From NCBI RefSeq assembly GCF_900129635.1, contig NZ_FSRB01000001.1, positions 2,457,501-2,521,500 of the forward strand: DNA of 64,000 nt. Reading direction: 5' to 3'. Of the stretch, positions 37,860 through 47,801 are shown piece by piece. A program made the translations under genes and the position numbers. This DNA comes from Singulisphaera sp. GP187 (GTDB taxonomy: Bacteria; Planctomycetota; Planctomycetia; Isosphaerales; Isosphaeraceae). The notes beneath the pieces were generated by a model, which saw nothing but the letters and a program-made list of their open reading frames with translations, ran no database searches and was not told where the DNA came from. How positions within the stretch are numbered: position 1 is the first letter of the stretch; each line of letters starts with the position of its first letter.

Positions 37860-38513
37860 TCAGTCAGGAACCACGGCCCCCTTCTCGACCCACTCGCGCA
37901 TTTTCTTGACGAACTCGGCGTGCGAGAGCGGCGGCCTGGTACGACCATCTCCCGGATCCCATCCACCAAGGACAAGCTTGTCCTCGGTGACGTGGTGGAG
38001 CAACTGCTCCAGCGTCTTGTTCCCGTTCGTCTTCGGGTCCTTCAATTGTCGAGCGAGCTCGCCAGGCGTCTTGCCCTGGAAAACGAGCGGCATCTCAGGA
38101 GAGGGGAGGTGCCAGTTCGGATTGCCGGGAGGCATGTTATCGCCTGCCAGGTTCCGCTCTTGATGACAGTTGGCACACTTGAGCGCATACAGTCCTTTGC
38201 CGTCCGGCCCGCGCTTGACGTTCTGGGCATGCAGGTGGCTATCGTCCCCTTGGAGGGGAATGTCTCCCGCCGGGTGGCAGTTCATGCAACGTGGGTGCAT
38301 CAGAACCTTGTACGCTGCGAGAAAGGCCGCGCGCGAGTCCTCCTCGTCACCCTTGCCATTGCCTTCGCGATTGCCGATACCAGGGTCATCAGCTTTTGAC
38401 GGATTCACATCATGAAAACAGAGTAGTCCACAAAATATTGCGGTGAGAGCCAATGTTGTTGTGGGTATGAGGCGCCTCAGCCGAATGTGCCTTCGTTCGT
38501 CAGGCAGCTCCAT
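37860..38513 (-). CDS. Exported diheme c-type cytochrome of the IorAB-like operon
   Basis: Periplasmic electron-transfer protein of 217 residues. ATG 38513 has GGAGG 9 bp upstream. A signal-like hydrophobic stretch (about residues 19-38) precedes a charged spacer. Two heme-binding motifs follow: CMNCH (C76, C79, H80) and CANCH (C113, C116, H117). The sequence RGPDGKGLYALKCANCH, then NMPPGNPNWHLP, matches my memory of proteins often labelled 'isoquinoline 1-oxidoreductase subunit' beside IorAB-type genes. It starts 31 bp after the molybdopterin subunit, so it probably takes electrons from that enzyme. Confidence 0.85.
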   Translation of the reverse strand: MELPDERRHIRLRRLIPTTTLALTAIFCGLLCFHDVNPSKADDPGIGNREGNGKGDEEDSRAAFLAAYKVLMHPRCMNCHPAGDIPLQGDDSHLHAQNVKRGPDGKGLYALKCANCHQERNLAGDNMPPGNPNWHLPSPEMPLVFQGKTPGELARQLKDPKTNGNKTLEQLLHHVTEDKLVLGGWDPGDGRTRPPLSHAEFVKKMREWVEKGAVVPD

Positions 38514-38544
38514 CACGAGTCTCCTCCCGCCGGGGCCAGGCTAG

Positions 38545-40713
38545 CTAGGCTCTTTTCAGATCTTCGGGACGGATCGGCAACCGACGCACTCGCTTACCCG
38601 TAGCGGCAAAAATGGCGTTGGCCAACGCAGGAGCCACCGGCGGAACGCCGGGTTCGCCCACGCCGCCCATCTTGTCCGTCGTGGGCACGATGTGGACTTC
38701 AACAACGGGCATTTCATTCATCCGCAAGATCGGATAGTCATGAAAGTTGCGTTGCTGGACCCGGCCGTTCTCGAATGTGAGCTCACCGTAGAGCGCCGCG
38801 GTGAGTCCGAACGCGATACAGCTCTCCATCTGGGCCCGCACGGCGTCCGGGTTTACGGTGGGGCCACAATCGATCCCGCAGACGACTCGATGAATGCGGA
38901 TCTTGCCTTCGTCGGAGACCGAGACTTCCGCCACGTGGGCGACGAAACTTCCGAACGACTCATGCACGGCCAAGCCGCGTCCGTGTCCCTCGGGGAGCGG
39001 CTCGCCCCAGCCCGCCTTCTCGGCGGCGAGCTCAAGCACCCGCTTGTGGCGTGGATGGTTTCCGAGCAACGAGCGTCTGAGCTCCAATGGGTCTTTGCCC
39101 GCGGCATGCGCCAGTTCGTCCAAGAAACTCTCGACCACGAACGCAGTGTGAGTATGCCCCACCGAGCGAAACCAGAGCGTGGGGACGCCCCCGGGCGCGA
39201 TCTGCCAGTCGACGCGGAGGTTGGGAACGTCATAAGGAAGGTCGGCGGCCCCTTCCACGGCCGTGTCGTCGACCCCATCTTTGACGATGACTGACTCGAA
39301 CGGCGTCCCGACAATGAAGGACTGACAGACGATCCGATGCTCCCAGGCCACCGGTTTGCCATCCGCGGTCAGACCGCCGCGGATCGCGTGCGACGCCGCG
39401 GGCCGGTAGTATCCACCTCGGATATCATCTTCACGCGTCCAGATGACTTTGACCGGCGCCTTGACGGCCTGGGAAAGTTGCACGGCTTCGAGCACGAAGT
39501 GACTGTCGAGGACCGCGCGCCGGCCAAATCCACCGCCAAGCAAGGTCGTGTGGATCTTGACTTGTGAAGGCTTGAGTCCAGTGGCCTTCGCCGTGGCGTC
39601 GCGATCAAACGTTTGGGCTTGGGTACCGGTCCAGACGTCGCAACCGTCCGTACGCACGTCGGCCACACAGTTGAGCGGCTCCATGGTCGCGTGGGCGAGG
39701 TAGGGGAGTTCGTAAAACGCGTCGAGCGTTTTTGCGGCCGCGGCCATCCCGGCGGCGACATCGCCCGCTTGTTTGGCCACGGCCCCGGGCTGCTTGGCGA
39801 GCTCGGCATAGTGGGCGCGCTGGGTCCGGCTGTTGAGAGTCGCCAGCGGGCCCTCGTCCCAGTCGACCTCCAGGGCGGCACGCCCGAGTTTGGCGGCCCA
39901 GAAGCCGTCGGCCACGACCGCGACCCCGCGGTCGATTTCGACGACGTGCCGCACCCCAGGCACGGCTTTGGCTTTCTCACCGTTCCAGCGCTTCGCCTTG
40001 CCGCCGAAAACAGGGGGGCGAAGCACGAGCGCGACCAGCATTCCCGGAACGCTGACGTCGAGACCGAAAACCGCCGTCCCATTCGTCTTCTCGGGGGTAT
40101 CCAGCCGCTTCGTCGCCTTGCCGATGAGCGTGAAGTTCTTGGGATCCTTCAGCGTTACGTCCTTCGGCGGAGTCAGCCGCGACGCCTTCGCCACAAGCTG
40201 GCCGAACGAGAGTCGCTGCCCCGAATCCCGATGGACCACCGCACCGTTCTCCGCCTTGCAGGTTGAGGCGTTGACCTTCCAGGTGTCGGCAGCCGCAGTG
40301 ATCAGCATCGCCCGGGCCGTCGCTCCCGCCTTGCGGAGTCGGTCCCACTCCGTCCAGGTGCTCGTGCTCCCGCCCGTCATTTGCGTGCCGTAGAGCGTGT
40401 GATTATAGGCAGGGTCGACCGGCGCAGCCTCGGCGTGAACCTTACTCCAATCGGCGTCGAGCTCCTCGGCCACAATCATCGACAGTCCGTTATAGACCCC
40501 CTGCCCCATCTCGGCGTGATTGATCAGCACGGTCACCGACTCATCGGCACCGATCCGGACAAACGCATTGGCCTCGAACGAAGCCACTCGCTCCTCGGCC
40601 GCCGCGACCTGCCTGGGTGTTAAGGGGAGGTGAACGCCGAGGACCAATCCCCCGCCCCCCAACAGACTTGTTCGGAGGAAACCACGCCGGCTGAGATTGA
40701 GGACCTCGCTCAT
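38545..40713 (-). CDS. Molybdopterin-binding aldehyde/xanthine dehydrogenase-family large subunit (IorB-like), Tat-exported
   Basis: Catalytic subunit of a molybdenum hydroxylase, 722 residues from 40713, where AAGGAGGG precedes the ATG. A twin-arginine signal is present ([11 protein letters not shown]9-R10), so it is exported folded to the periplasm. Family stretches include [38 protein letters not shown] and [20 protein letters not shown], the last being the conserved GxGExG region with the catalytic Glu. The start overlaps the stop of the 2Fe-2S subunit gene (ATGA). The substrate is an aldehyde or N-heterocycle by family; which one is unknown. Confidence 0.92.
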   Translation of the reverse strand: MSEVLNLSRRGFLRTSLLGGGGLVLGVHLPLTPRQVAAAEERVASFEANAFVRIGADESVTVLINHAEMGQGVYNGLSMIVAEELDADWSKVHAEAAPVDPAYNHTLYGTQMTGGSTSTWTEWDRLRKAGATARAMLITAAADTWKVNASTCKAENGAVVHRDSGQRLSFGQLVAKASRLTPPKDVTLKDPKNFTLIGKATKRLDTPEKTNGTAVFGLDVSVPGMLVALVLRPPVFGGKAKRWNGEKAKAVPGVRHVVEIDRGVAVVADGFWAAKLGRAALEVDWDEGPLATLNSRTQRAHYAELAKQPGAVAKQAGDVAAGMAAAAKTLDAFYELPYLAHATMEPLNCVADVRTDGCDVWTGTQAQTFDRDATAKATGLKPSQVKIHTTLLGGGFGRRAVLDSHFVLEAVQLSQAVKAPVKVIWTREDDIRGGYYRPAASHAIRGGLTADGKPVAWEHRIVCQSFIVGTPFESVIVKDGVDDTAVEGAADLPYDVPNLRVDWQIAPGGVPTLWFRSVGHTHTAFVVESFLDELAHAAGKDPLELRRSLLGNHPRHKRVLELAAEKAGWGEPLPEGHGRGLAVHESFGSFVAHVAEVSVSDEGKIRIHRVVCGIDCGPTVNPDAVRAQMESCIAFGLTAALYGELTFENGRVQQRNFHDYPILRMNEMPVVEVHIVPTTDKMGGVGEPGVPPVAPALANAIFAATGKRVRRLPIRPEDLKRA

Positions 40714-41180
40714 TTGCCCTCCTTCTTGACCGTGATCTCGGCCGCCCGGTGAATCGCGCGCCGGATCCGCGGATAGGTTCCACAACGGCAGAGATTACCG
40801 GTCATGGAATCGTCGATATCCGCGTCGGTGGGATTGGGATTCTCGCGCAGCAGGACTGCGGCGGACATGATCTGACCCGACTGACAATACCCGCACTGCG
40901 GAACGTCTTCCGCGATCCAGGCCTCTTGCAGAGGGTGTCTGTGATCGGTCGAAAGACCTTCGATCGTGACCACTTCTTTGCCGACAGCACGCGAAACGGG
41001 GGTGACGCACGAGCGGATCGCCTCCCCGTCAAGATGGACGGTGCAGACACCGCAAAGCGCCATGCCACAGCCAAACTTCGTCCCCGTCAATCCGAGTGTT
41101 TCCCGGATCACCCAGAGCAGCGGCGTGTCCGGGCTGACATCGACCAAGTGGAGCTTGCCGTTCACTTTCAGCTCGAGCAT
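40710..41180 (-). CDS. (2Fe-2S)-binding small subunit of the molybdenum hydroxylase (IorA-like)
   Basis: 156-residue iron-sulfur subunit carrying two [2Fe-2S] clusters between the molybdopterin subunit and its acceptor. The N-terminal plant-type ferredoxin domain has C38, C43, C46 and C58 ([16 protein letters not shown]). The C-terminal helical domain has C96, C99, C131 and C133 (CGYCQSGQ and [11 protein letters not shown]). The start at 41180 follows GGAAGGGG, and the longer open frame upstream is not protein-like. There is no signal peptide; it is probably carried out by the Tat signal of the large subunit. It is first in a three-gene operon. Confidence 0.94.
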   Translation of the reverse strand: MLELKVNGKLHLVDVSPDTPLLWVIRETLGLTGTKFGCGMALCGVCTVHLDGEAIRSCVTPVSRAVGKEVVTIEGLSTDHRHPLQEAWIAEDVPQCGYCQSGQIMSAAVLLRENPNPTDADIDDSMTGNLCRCGTYPRIRRAIHRAAEITVKKEGK

Positions 41181-41544
41181 CGTCACGACCCCTTCCCGAG
41201 TCGATTCGAATCGATTCGCAAGCCCATCCCAGGAAGCCACGTCCCTTTGCGACGGTCCCACGTACCCATGTCTCTCCAAGGGAGATTTTAATCGACGTCG
41301 ATGGGTCACCGCCACACTTCTTCGCCGGGCTCGGACGTCCGTCGCCATAATCTCCTTTGCCTTCTGACGACTCGGAACCACACACCATCTGAAGTGATGA
41401 CTCACTCGAACTGCCAATGCGAACTCGCCGGTTGCGCGGTGTGTCCCAAGAATCAGGCTTCATGCGTCCGACCTCGGTTAAAGACTCTGCTGCAATCCAC
41501 ACTTAATCGCCACCACATGCATTGGGCTGCTATCGAGAAACCAC
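41181..41544. other. Divergent intergenic region, no gene seen
   Basis: 364 bp between the molybdenum hydroxylase operon (-) and a hypothetical gene (+). It must hold promoters in both directions. No palindrome, riboswitch-like fold or convincing small ORF was noticed. Confidence 0.4.
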
Positions 41545-42396
41545 ATGCAGATCGAATTCGTTCCCCTGTTGGAACGGCAACGCAACCTGTACCGGATCCC
41601 GCGCGGAGGTGACCGGTTTTCCGCCTACCTTCGGCTCATGCTCAATGAAGCTCAGAACGAGGTGCGGTTCCCGCCTCTCGTCGCCTTGAATCCGATGGCC
41701 GGGGATGATGTCGCCGTGCTGATCGATGCGTTGATCGATCTCGACACTGAGGAGGTCGCCACTCGAGCAGCCGTCGAGGCCTCATCCCAGCATACGGAAC
41801 TGGTCAGGTGCTTTTCGATGGGACTGGTCGTTGCGGACGACGTGGGAGGTGGGTGGACCAACCGCTACGCCAGTGAGTTTTTCCTGATCACAGGTCGAGG
41901 TCGCTCCTCACCATTTCAGCAATCCTGGATCGCAGGAGTCCTGTGGTCGAGTGAGCCAGCCACGGTCCGGGGAGTCTGGGAAACGGTGCAGACGGCGGTG
42001 CACCGAACGGCCTCAATCCACCGGAACGGCGCAGCCCAGACACTCCGAGATTATCTGAGCCAGGAGGGTGACGCCATGGCGCGAGCCGGTTGTGTCGCGC
42101 CGACGATCGACGCCGAAGACCTCGAGTACACTCGACAGCTCTTGACCCCCGAACTGGACGAAACGAACCCACGCACAATCATGGAGTGCCTGTTCGGCGA
42201 TGAGGCGAGTCGAACGTTGGGCTTTACGCCCCGCGGGCTCAGCTATCGCGCGGGCCTGGCGCTGGCGTTGCATGACGCACGATTGATGAGTTCTCGCCGA
42301 TCGCAGCGAAGTCGCGAACAACGAATGCAACGAAGCATTACCGATCGGTCAGAGCAAACCGATTGCATGCCTCAATCATTCGGAAGCGGCCGATGA
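41545..42396 (+). CDS. Hypothetical protein, 283 residues
   Basis: Soluble protein without signal peptide or membrane helix. I do not recognise the family. The codon pattern and amino-acid composition look genuine (mixed alpha/beta, for example DDVAVLIDALIDLDTEEVAT and SWIAGVLWSSEPATVRGVWE). Two cysteines lie far apart. The last 40 residues are Arg/Ser/Gln-rich. Its 3' end overlaps the convergent M15-like gene by 25 bp. No clear ribosome site was seen. Neighbours give no functional hint. Confidence 0.65.
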   Translation: MQIEFVPLLERQRNLYRIPRGGDRFSAYLRLMLNEAQNEVRFPPLVALNPMAGDDVAVLIDALIDLDTEEVATRAAVEASSQHTELVRCFSMGLVVADDVGGGWTNRYASEFFLITGRGRSSPFQQSWIAGVLWSSEPATVRGVWETVQTAVHRTASIHRNGAAQTLRDYLSQEGDAMARAGCVAPTIDAEDLEYTRQLLTPELDETNPRTIMECLFGDEASRTLGFTPRGLSYRAGLALALHDARLMSSRRSQRSREQRMQRSITDRSEQTDCMPQSFGSGR

Positions 42397-42851
42397 TTCG
42401 CCCACCGATCGTGCAAGTCAGTGAGATCGTTTTGCATGCCACCGATAAATCCCGTGGTGCCGGCACGCGACTTTGGCCACTGGATATGGATGTGACTTGT
42501 GTGTGGATCAGGCCCCGAATGGGGCTTGGGCCCCCCAAAGTCATCAATTGTGGCATGATTATAGATTACGGCGTTCCAGCCCATGGCGGCCTTTGAGTAG
42601 ACGAAAAGGTCGACCAGGTTCTCCGCGAGCTTGCGCTCTGACTCCACCCACGCGAGCAGGATGATATCGAGGGCAAGACCGGCGACGTGGGGGTCTGTCG
42701 AGGCGTTGTAGTTGGGATTGGTCGAGTGATCCCCCGGCGCGGCTTGCAGCCTGGGCATCGTCTTTTTGACGGTGGGGTCCTGGCCCGGGAAGATTTCCGG
42801 GAAGGTCGCGGCCAACGCGTCTTTCAACTCCATGATGGCAGCTTCCGCCAT
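42372..42851 (-). CDS. M15-like zinc peptidase/endolysin-type protein
   Basis: 159-residue protein. The motif DPHVAGLALDI (His...Asp) followed about 80 residues later by SHIHIQW matches the H-x6-D ... H-x-H zinc-binding pattern of the M15/VanY-like and murein endopeptidase fold. The start at 42851 (MAEAAIMELKDALAAT) is favoured because upstream translation is low-complexity. No signal peptide is visible, so it is either cytoplasmic or released by another route, as phage endolysins are. The assignment rests on motifs only. It overlaps the + strand hypothetical gene at the 3' end. Confidence 0.6.
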   Translation of the reverse strand: MAEAAIMELKDALAATFPEIFPGQDPTVKKTMPRLQAAPGDHSTNPNYNASTDPHVAGLALDIILLAWVESERKLAENLVDLFVYSKAAMGWNAVIYNHATIDDFGGPKPHSGPDPHTSHIHIQWPKSRAGTTGFIGGMQNDLTDLHDRWANHRPLPND

Positions 42852-43245
42852 GACATGCTCGCTTTCACCTGAAGCCGATCCCGCAGTGGTGAATGGGCGT
42901 CCGAGCGGTGGGAAAACCAACGACTCGGTTCCGCGCATCATCGCGCGCCCGGTTGCGTTTGCAAGCGATTTCTGGCCGCGAGTCCCAGCGACCGCCGCGC
43001 AACGGCCCGCACGCCAACCCCCGGTCGACCTCGCCTTCCGGCGATTTGATTCATGTGATCCAGGCCCGACGACCGATCTCAGATAAAGGTGAGGGATCAC
43101 CGCCCCACCCAAGACAAAGGGCGTGCGGCTCGATGGACCATGGAAGGCCCTTCGGGTCGTTCGTCATTTCGAACGTCCGAACGCGGTCACTCGATTGCCC
43201 CAAGCCACCGCGCGTCCCTGTCCTGCCGTTCCGTTGCCATCCTGG
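42852..43245. other. Intergenic region, no gene seen
   Basis: 394 bp between two - strand genes: upstream of the M15-like gene and downstream of mgtE. No convincing ORF, tRNA or hairpin-plus-T terminator was found. Confidence 0.4.
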
Positions 43246-44625
43246 CTACAGGAGCGTGCCCCGGAGGACCAAGACGGCGACGGTGAAGTAGATGACCAGG
43301 CCCGTGACGTCCACCAACGTCGCCACGAAGGGCGCCGAGGACGTGGCCGGGTCGAGTCCTAAACGCTTCAAGAGGAAAGGGAGCATCGATCCGGCCAGTG
43401 TGCCCCACATCACGATGGCGAGCAGCGTGACGCCAACCGTGAGCCCCACGAGGGCCCAATGCGGCCCATACATACTGGAGAACGCACTCCAGACGGCGAT
43501 CCGCAGGAAGCCGATCGTCCCGAGGATCAACCCGAGGAGGAGACCGGACGCAAGCTCGCGGCGCAACACCATCCCCCAGTCGCGAAGTTTGACCTCGCCC
43601 AACGCCAAGGCCCGGATGATCAAGGTCGCCGCCTGGGAGCCCGAGTTGCCTCCGCTCGAAATAATCAGTGGAACGAAGAGGGCCAGGACCACCGCTCTCT
43701 CGATCTCCCCCTCGTAGTACCCCATCGCGGTCGCGGTCAGCATTTCGCCCAAAAAGAGCACGATGAGCCAGGAGGCCCGCTTCTTCACCAGGGCAAAGAA
43801 CGGCGTGGCGACGTAAGGCTCGTCCAGCGCTTCCAGGCCGCCGAACCGCTGGATCTCCTTCGTCGCCTCTTCCTCCGCCACATCCAAGACGTCGTCAATG
43901 GTCACGATCCCGACGAGACTGCCATGGGAGTCGACGACCGGCAACGCGGAGCGGTCATATTTGCGGAAGACCTCGACCGCGCCCTTCTTATCATCCGTCA
44001 CCCGGAGGGCAACGAACTGATTGTCCATGATGTCGCGGACGATCGTGTGGAGCGGGGCGAGCAGAAATTCGCGGATACGGACGTCGTCGACGAGCTTGCC
44101 CTGGCCGTCAACGACATAGAGGACGTTGAGCGTTTCGCTATCCTTGCCATGCGCCCTGACGTGGTCGAGGACCCGCCTGACGGTCCAGTCCTTCCGGACC
44201 GCGACGTAGTCGGGCGTCATGAGGCGACCGATGGTCTCCTCGCCATAGGTCAGCAGCCGCTGTGCAACCGCGCGCTGCTCCGGGCTCAAGAGCGCGAGCA
44301 GTCGGCCAGCCAGCTCCTGAGGCACCTCCGCAAGCAGAGCGGTCCGATCGTCAGGCGCCATGTCATCGACAATGGCGGCCGCCACGGGCTCCGGAAGCGT
44401 CTCGAGCAGCCGCTCTTGAGTCGCCAGGTCGAGGTATTCGAAGGTTGACGCCGCCAACGGAGGCGTCAGTTCTCTGAATATCGAGGCATGTTCGTTCAGA
44501 CTCAGGTCGGCGAGGAGCTCGGCAAGGTCGGCGGGGAGCCAGCGGTTCAGCACCTCGGCGAGGGTGACAAAGTCCCCGGCGTCAATCAGTTCTCGGACTT
44601 CCGGCAAGGCCAGCTTTCCCAGCAT
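43246..44625 (-). CDS. mgtE: Magnesium transporter MgtE
   Basis: Mg2+ channel/transporter of 459 residues. The MgtE N-terminal superhelical domain (residues 1-130) is followed by two CBS domains (about 135-255; MTPDYVAVRKDWTVRRVL and DRSALPVVDSHGSLVGIVTI) and a five-helix membrane domain. The pore-helix signature PLIISSGGNSGSQAATL is present. Cytosolic Mg2+ normally gates the channel through the CBS and N domains. The length is typical. It is transcribed alone. I could not identify an M-box or other Mg2+ riboswitch in the 311 bp upstream. Confidence 0.96.
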   Translation of the reverse strand: MLGKLALPEVRELIDAGDFVTLAEVLNRWLPADLAELLADLSLNEHASIFRELTPPLAASTFEYLDLATQERLLETLPEPVAAAIVDDMAPDDRTALLAEVPQELAGRLLALLSPEQRAVAQRLLTYGEETIGRLMTPDYVAVRKDWTVRRVLDHVRAHGKDSETLNVLYVVDGQGKLVDDVRIREFLLAPLHTIVRDIMDNQFVALRVTDDKKGAVEVFRKYDRSALPVVDSHGSLVGIVTIDDVLDVAEEEATKEIQRFGGLEALDEPYVATPFFALVKKRASWLIVLFLGEMLTATAMGYYEGEIERAVVLALFVPLIISSGGNSGSQAATLIIRALALGEVKLRDWGMVLRRELASGLLLGLILGTIGFLRIAVWSAFSSMYGPHWALVGLTVGVTLLAIVMWGTLAGSMLPFLLKRLGLDPATSSAPFVATLVDVTGLVIYFTVAVLVLRGTLL

Positions 44626-44936
44626 GTCGAGCGACTCGTTCTACTCTAAAAAGCGGTTCACCGTCCGGCGGCTCTGGACTTGAGGTGCGGAGCATCCGCC
44701 TTCGACCTCTTGAAAACCACATCGTTCAAACACTGACGCTCAAAACAAAATCCAAACATACAAACTTATCAATTCACACCATGCCAGCAAGATCGTATCC
44801 GTGATCCGGACATCCGTTGGTTCCCGGGTCGTCATGGACGATTTCAATGGGCGAAAGGTGGCGATCCTTCGTGACTGAAGGGGTCTCACCACCTGGTGTT
44901 TCCGCCTAATTTTTTATCATGTTCTCGCGTGGATTC
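44626..44936. other. Upstream region of mgtE, no feature resolved
   Basis: 311 bp between mgtE and the DUF1080 gene, both on the - strand. Somewhat lower GC than the neighbours (for example around 44740-44770). No riboswitch or palindrome could be named by eye. Confidence 0.35.
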
Positions 44937-45794
44937 CTACTCGGTCCCAATCCTTTTGGACACGATGGGGCGGATTCGCAAGTTCCGGTAGGCGACCGGT
45001 CCGTGGTCTCCCTGAAGGAGGATCGGCCCGGGGCGATCGGGGCCGTCCAGACCGGCGCGGGTGCCTCCTTCGCCGAAGTAGCCGACGAACTTGCCTTTTT
45101 CCTCGCGGAGCTTGACCTGGAGCTCGGGCGGCTTGCCAACGCTTTCCTGCCGGAGCCGCTCGAACGCCGCGCGGTCGGTCTCGCCATATCGGACGTCGTG
45201 GTCGGAGTAAACGATCTTGCCATTCCAAACGAGCGTCAGTCGTTTGCCGACGAGCTTGATGTCGTACGACTGCCAGACGCCGGGAGGCTTGGCAAGGTTT
45301 TCTTTCGGGAACGCGCGCTCGTAAAGTGCGCCACAGTCGTGAAACGAGGGGTGTTCGACCCCGTAACTGTCGAAGACCTGGACCTCGAAGAGCCCACGGT
45401 TGTAGACGCCCGAGTTGCTTCCCTTGGGGACGGTGAACTCGACGTGTAACTCGTAATCTTCGTAATTCTCAGTGGTCATGAGGTCAGACCCACGCCCGTC
45501 GCCGCCGCAGAGCATCACGGCGGCGGGCCCACCGCCGCCTCCAACGGGCAGGAGCCGCGCGGGGTCGGCGGGGTCGAGCTTGACGTCGTCACAGACGACC
45601 CAGACTTTCTTCGCCGCGGGAACGCGATCGGTCCAGCCGGTGAGGTCTTTCCCGTTGAACAACGGTCGCCATCCCTCGGTCGGTTCGCGGTCGTTCAGGG
45701 CGAAGCAGGGCGAAACACCGAAAGGGAGAATTCCCCCGACGCCAAGACCGAAAGTCAGGGCGTTGAGAGCCGAGCGGCGCGTCATTTCTGGCAT
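44937..45794 (-). CDS. Exported DUF1080 (3-keto-disaccharide hydrolase family) protein
   Basis: 285-residue secreted protein with one DUF1080 beta-jelly-roll domain (concanavalin-like). WRPLFNGKDLTGWT near residue 45 opens the domain, and YELHVEFTVPKGSNSGVYNRG is the conserved core. The N-terminus MPEMTRRSALNALTFGLG looks like a Tat signal (RR followed by a hydrophobic stretch). An in-frame ATG at 45785 would leave an even shorter n-region. The family includes 3-ketodisaccharide hydrolases and many planctomycete glycan-associated proteins. It is isolated, so the substrate is unknown. Confidence 0.9.
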   Translation of the reverse strand: MPEMTRRSALNALTFGLGVGGILPFGVSPCFALNDREPTEGWRPLFNGKDLTGWTDRVPAAKKVWVVCDDVKLDPADPARLLPVGGGGGPAAVMLCGGDGRGSDLMTTENYEDYELHVEFTVPKGSNSGVYNRGLFEVQVFDSYGVEHPSFHDCGALYERAFPKENLAKPPGVWQSYDIKLVGKRLTLVWNGKIVYSDHDVRYGETDRAAFERLRQESVGKPPELQVKLREEKGKFVGYFGEGGTRAGLDGPDRPGPILLQGDHGPVAYRNLRIRPIVSKRIGTE

Positions 45795-46216
45795 CGTGAG
45801 TCGGGCTCCACGGACAAGTCCAGCGCCCACCAGACCTGAACCAAGCGTCATTGGCGGGGCTTTGGGGGTCGATTTTGAAGAAAAGGCTCGAAAACCTCCC
45901 ATTTCGTTGGGAAAACCCGAGTTGTCAAGACATCTTCAATTCCCAATCACAATCGAGTCTTTCGAGCGACACCTACTGTCCGCCAGAAAATCCGGCAACG
46001 CAAGCAGAGAATCGGCCAACGTCTTCAGAATCTCTCGAACCCTGGAGGGTTGACCTCAGAATTGATCGGAATCTCAGTCAACTGGCAGCGGACCCACGCG
46101 GAACTGCAGAGCGTCCTCGGGCGTCAGCACGAAAACCGTTGGACGAGGTCACTCAGCGTGGATTCGAGCTGGCTCTCCCACGCCACTCGCGGTTTGGTGG
46201 CCAGGGACGAGCCGAT

Positions 46217-46295
46217 AGGGGCCACGGGTTGGACTCAACCCGTGAGCGATCGCCCAGGTTTTTGGCTGACGGGTAGAGTCCAACCCGTAGCCCCC
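46217..46295. repeat. Inverted-repeat element with about 20-bp arms
   Basis: AGGGGCCACGGGTTGGACTC (46217-46236) pairs with GAGTCCAACCCGTAGCCCCC (46276-46295), 18 of 20 matching. The left arm runs straight into a small internal palindrome (GGGTTGGACTCAACCC). It looks like a REP or MITE-type dispersed repeat. Confidence 0.75.
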
Positions 46296-46372
46296 AGGGC
46301 TTGCACATCATTCAATACAAAGAAAGACCCGGTCCACCCGCTTATCGCGGTTTGCCCTCGAGTGGCACACGT

Positions 46373-46456
46373 CTGGGTGGCTGGGGTCCGGACTCGGCCC
46401 CCGATCCAGATGTTGGCCGGCGCACCGGGGTCCGAGTCCGGCCCCCAGCCACCCAG
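46373..46456. repeat. Inverted-repeat element with about 31-bp arms
   Basis: Left arm 46373-46403 (starts CTGGGTGGCTGGGGTCCGGA) pairs with right arm 46426-46456 (ends GGCCCCCAGCCACCCAG when read as shown), with about two mismatches. The 22-bp loop would allow a very stable cruciform. It lies 77 bp from the other element, so two different palindromic repeats are stacked here. Confidence 0.75.
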
Positions 46457-46607
46457 AGCGCTCGAGCTGTGATCCCCGGCGTGTGCGACCGACCGGTTGG
46501 TTGGCAGTTCGGGAGTGTCCTCGTCGCGATAACGGGCGGCTCGCGACGAGTGAGGACGTGGGAGCCCGGACGGTGAGGGCCGTTTCGGGCTCCCTGGCGG
46601 TGGCCGA

Positions 46608-47657
46608 TCAGTAGGAGTCTGCGCTGATCACTTCGCCGCCATTGCGGGTGCCGATGGCCCACCAAGCCTGGAGGTTAACGGTGTCCTTGATGAATTTGAC
46701 CGATCCATCGGTCATGCAGAGGTTGACGCCACCCGAGTGGTGGCTCGTCGGCGGAGCGGCGCCGTAAACATCTTGTCCCCAGGTGTTCCACGGGGCGTTG
46801 GAGCAAGCCCGCGTGTTCGGCGGCGCGGTGTGGTTGTAGACCGCGTAGTTGATGTAGTAAGGGTAGGCCTGGAACCAATCGCCGCGGGCGCCCGCGACGC
46901 CCGGTGTGGATGGTGGCATCGACTTACAGGCATTCACCAGCGCCATCGCGCCGGCGGCATCGGCCTGGGTGTTGTTCAAGCCCGTCTCGAAATGGACGCG
47001 CTTCCAGTTATTCGGATTGGAATCACCGGCCTTTACGCTGCCGGGATTGGTGTGGCCGGACAGCACTTCGCTCCAGAGTGCGGTGTTGCTCGTTCCGTCA
47101 ACGACCCCGGCGATCTTGAGGTCGCCGGCTTGATTGTTGTTCTTCAGGTTCCAATCCGCCGTCGGGATAAACGTGCCGGTGTAGCCGCCCATCTGGAACG
47201 GGCCGCCGAGGTTCCCCACGTAGTTGCTCAGAGTCACCTGGCGCATTCGTCCATCCGACGGGCAAAGTAACGAGGCGATCTGCGTGTTGAAGACTGTCGT
47301 ATTCTTCCCATAGAGAACGTTGCCCGAAGCGTTGGGCTGCACCGCGCCCACATTGTAAGCGTTCCACAAGGTACCCTGCTCAAGGTACTGGAGGATGCTC
47401 AAAAGGCCACTGGGAGACCAGCCCCAGTTGTCCACCGGCGACGGGACGAGCATCGCGGGCGGAAGCGATCCATTTGTGCTCAAATAATTGTGTGACGCCA
47501 GGCCCAGTTGTTTCAGGTTGTTGGTGCACTGAGCGCGTCGCGCCGCCTCACGGGCAGCCTGGACGGCGGGAAGCAATAAGGCGATCAAGACGGCAATGAT
47601 AGCGATCACCACCAGGAGCTCGATCAACGTGAAACCGCGGGCGTTCGAGTGTCGCAT
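46608..47657 (-). CDS. DUF1559 protein with type IV prepilin-like N-terminus
   Basis: 349-residue pseudopilin-like protein of the planctomycete DUF1559 (SBP_bac_10) family. The start at 47657 follows AAGGAGAG. The leader ends in NARG, then FTLIELLVVIAIIAVLIALL, the class III signal and helix cleaved by prepilin peptidase. PAVQAAREAARRAQC and NNLKQLGLASHNY are family hallmarks, and the C-terminus contains the usual H-x-GGVN(L/V)-x-x-x-DGSV-x-F (HSGGVNLCMTDGSVKFI). Many paralogues occur per planctomycete genome; the function is unknown, possibly a secretion pseudopilin or surface protein. The small lipoprotein gene follows the usual pairing upstream. Confidence 0.95.
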   Translation of the reverse strand: MRHSNARGFTLIELLVVIAIIAVLIALLLPAVQAAREAARRAQCTNNLKQLGLASHNYLSTNGSLPPAMLVPSPVDNWGWSPSGLLSILQYLEQGTLWNAYNVGAVQPNASGNVLYGKNTTVFNTQIASLLCPSDGRMRQVTLSNYVGNLGGPFQMGGYTGTFIPTADWNLKNNNQAGDLKIAGVVDGTSNTALWSEVLSGHTNPGSVKAGDSNPNNWKRVHFETGLNNTQADAAGAMALVNACKSMPPSTPGVAGARGDWFQAYPYYINYAVYNHTAPPNTRACSNAPWNTWGQDVYGAAPPTSHHSGGVNLCMTDGSVKFIKDTVNLQAWWAIGTRNGGEVISADSY

Positions 47658-47801
47658 AAGTCTCTCCTTGAGTCCGTGCTCGCTCGCAAGGGCGAAGCCG
47701 GAATTCGCTAGGAATGACACGCACGGAATGGGCCTTGACCAGAAAACGTGAGTGCTGCCTCGAAAGCAGGGCCGACGGGGACGCGGGATGTTCGCGATCG
47801 G

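Larger units (their letters stand above)
45795..46607. other. 813-bp non-coding stretch with two palindromic elements
   Basis: Between the DUF1080 gene and the DUF1559 gene. No gene is supported. It carries the two inverted-repeat elements listed at 46217 and 46373, and otherwise shows nothing I can name. Confidence 0.55.

Noticed and set aside
44626-44936. M-box (Mg2+) riboswitch before mgtE
   Set aside because: I could not identify the conserved M-box core by eye. A covariance search would be needed to decide.
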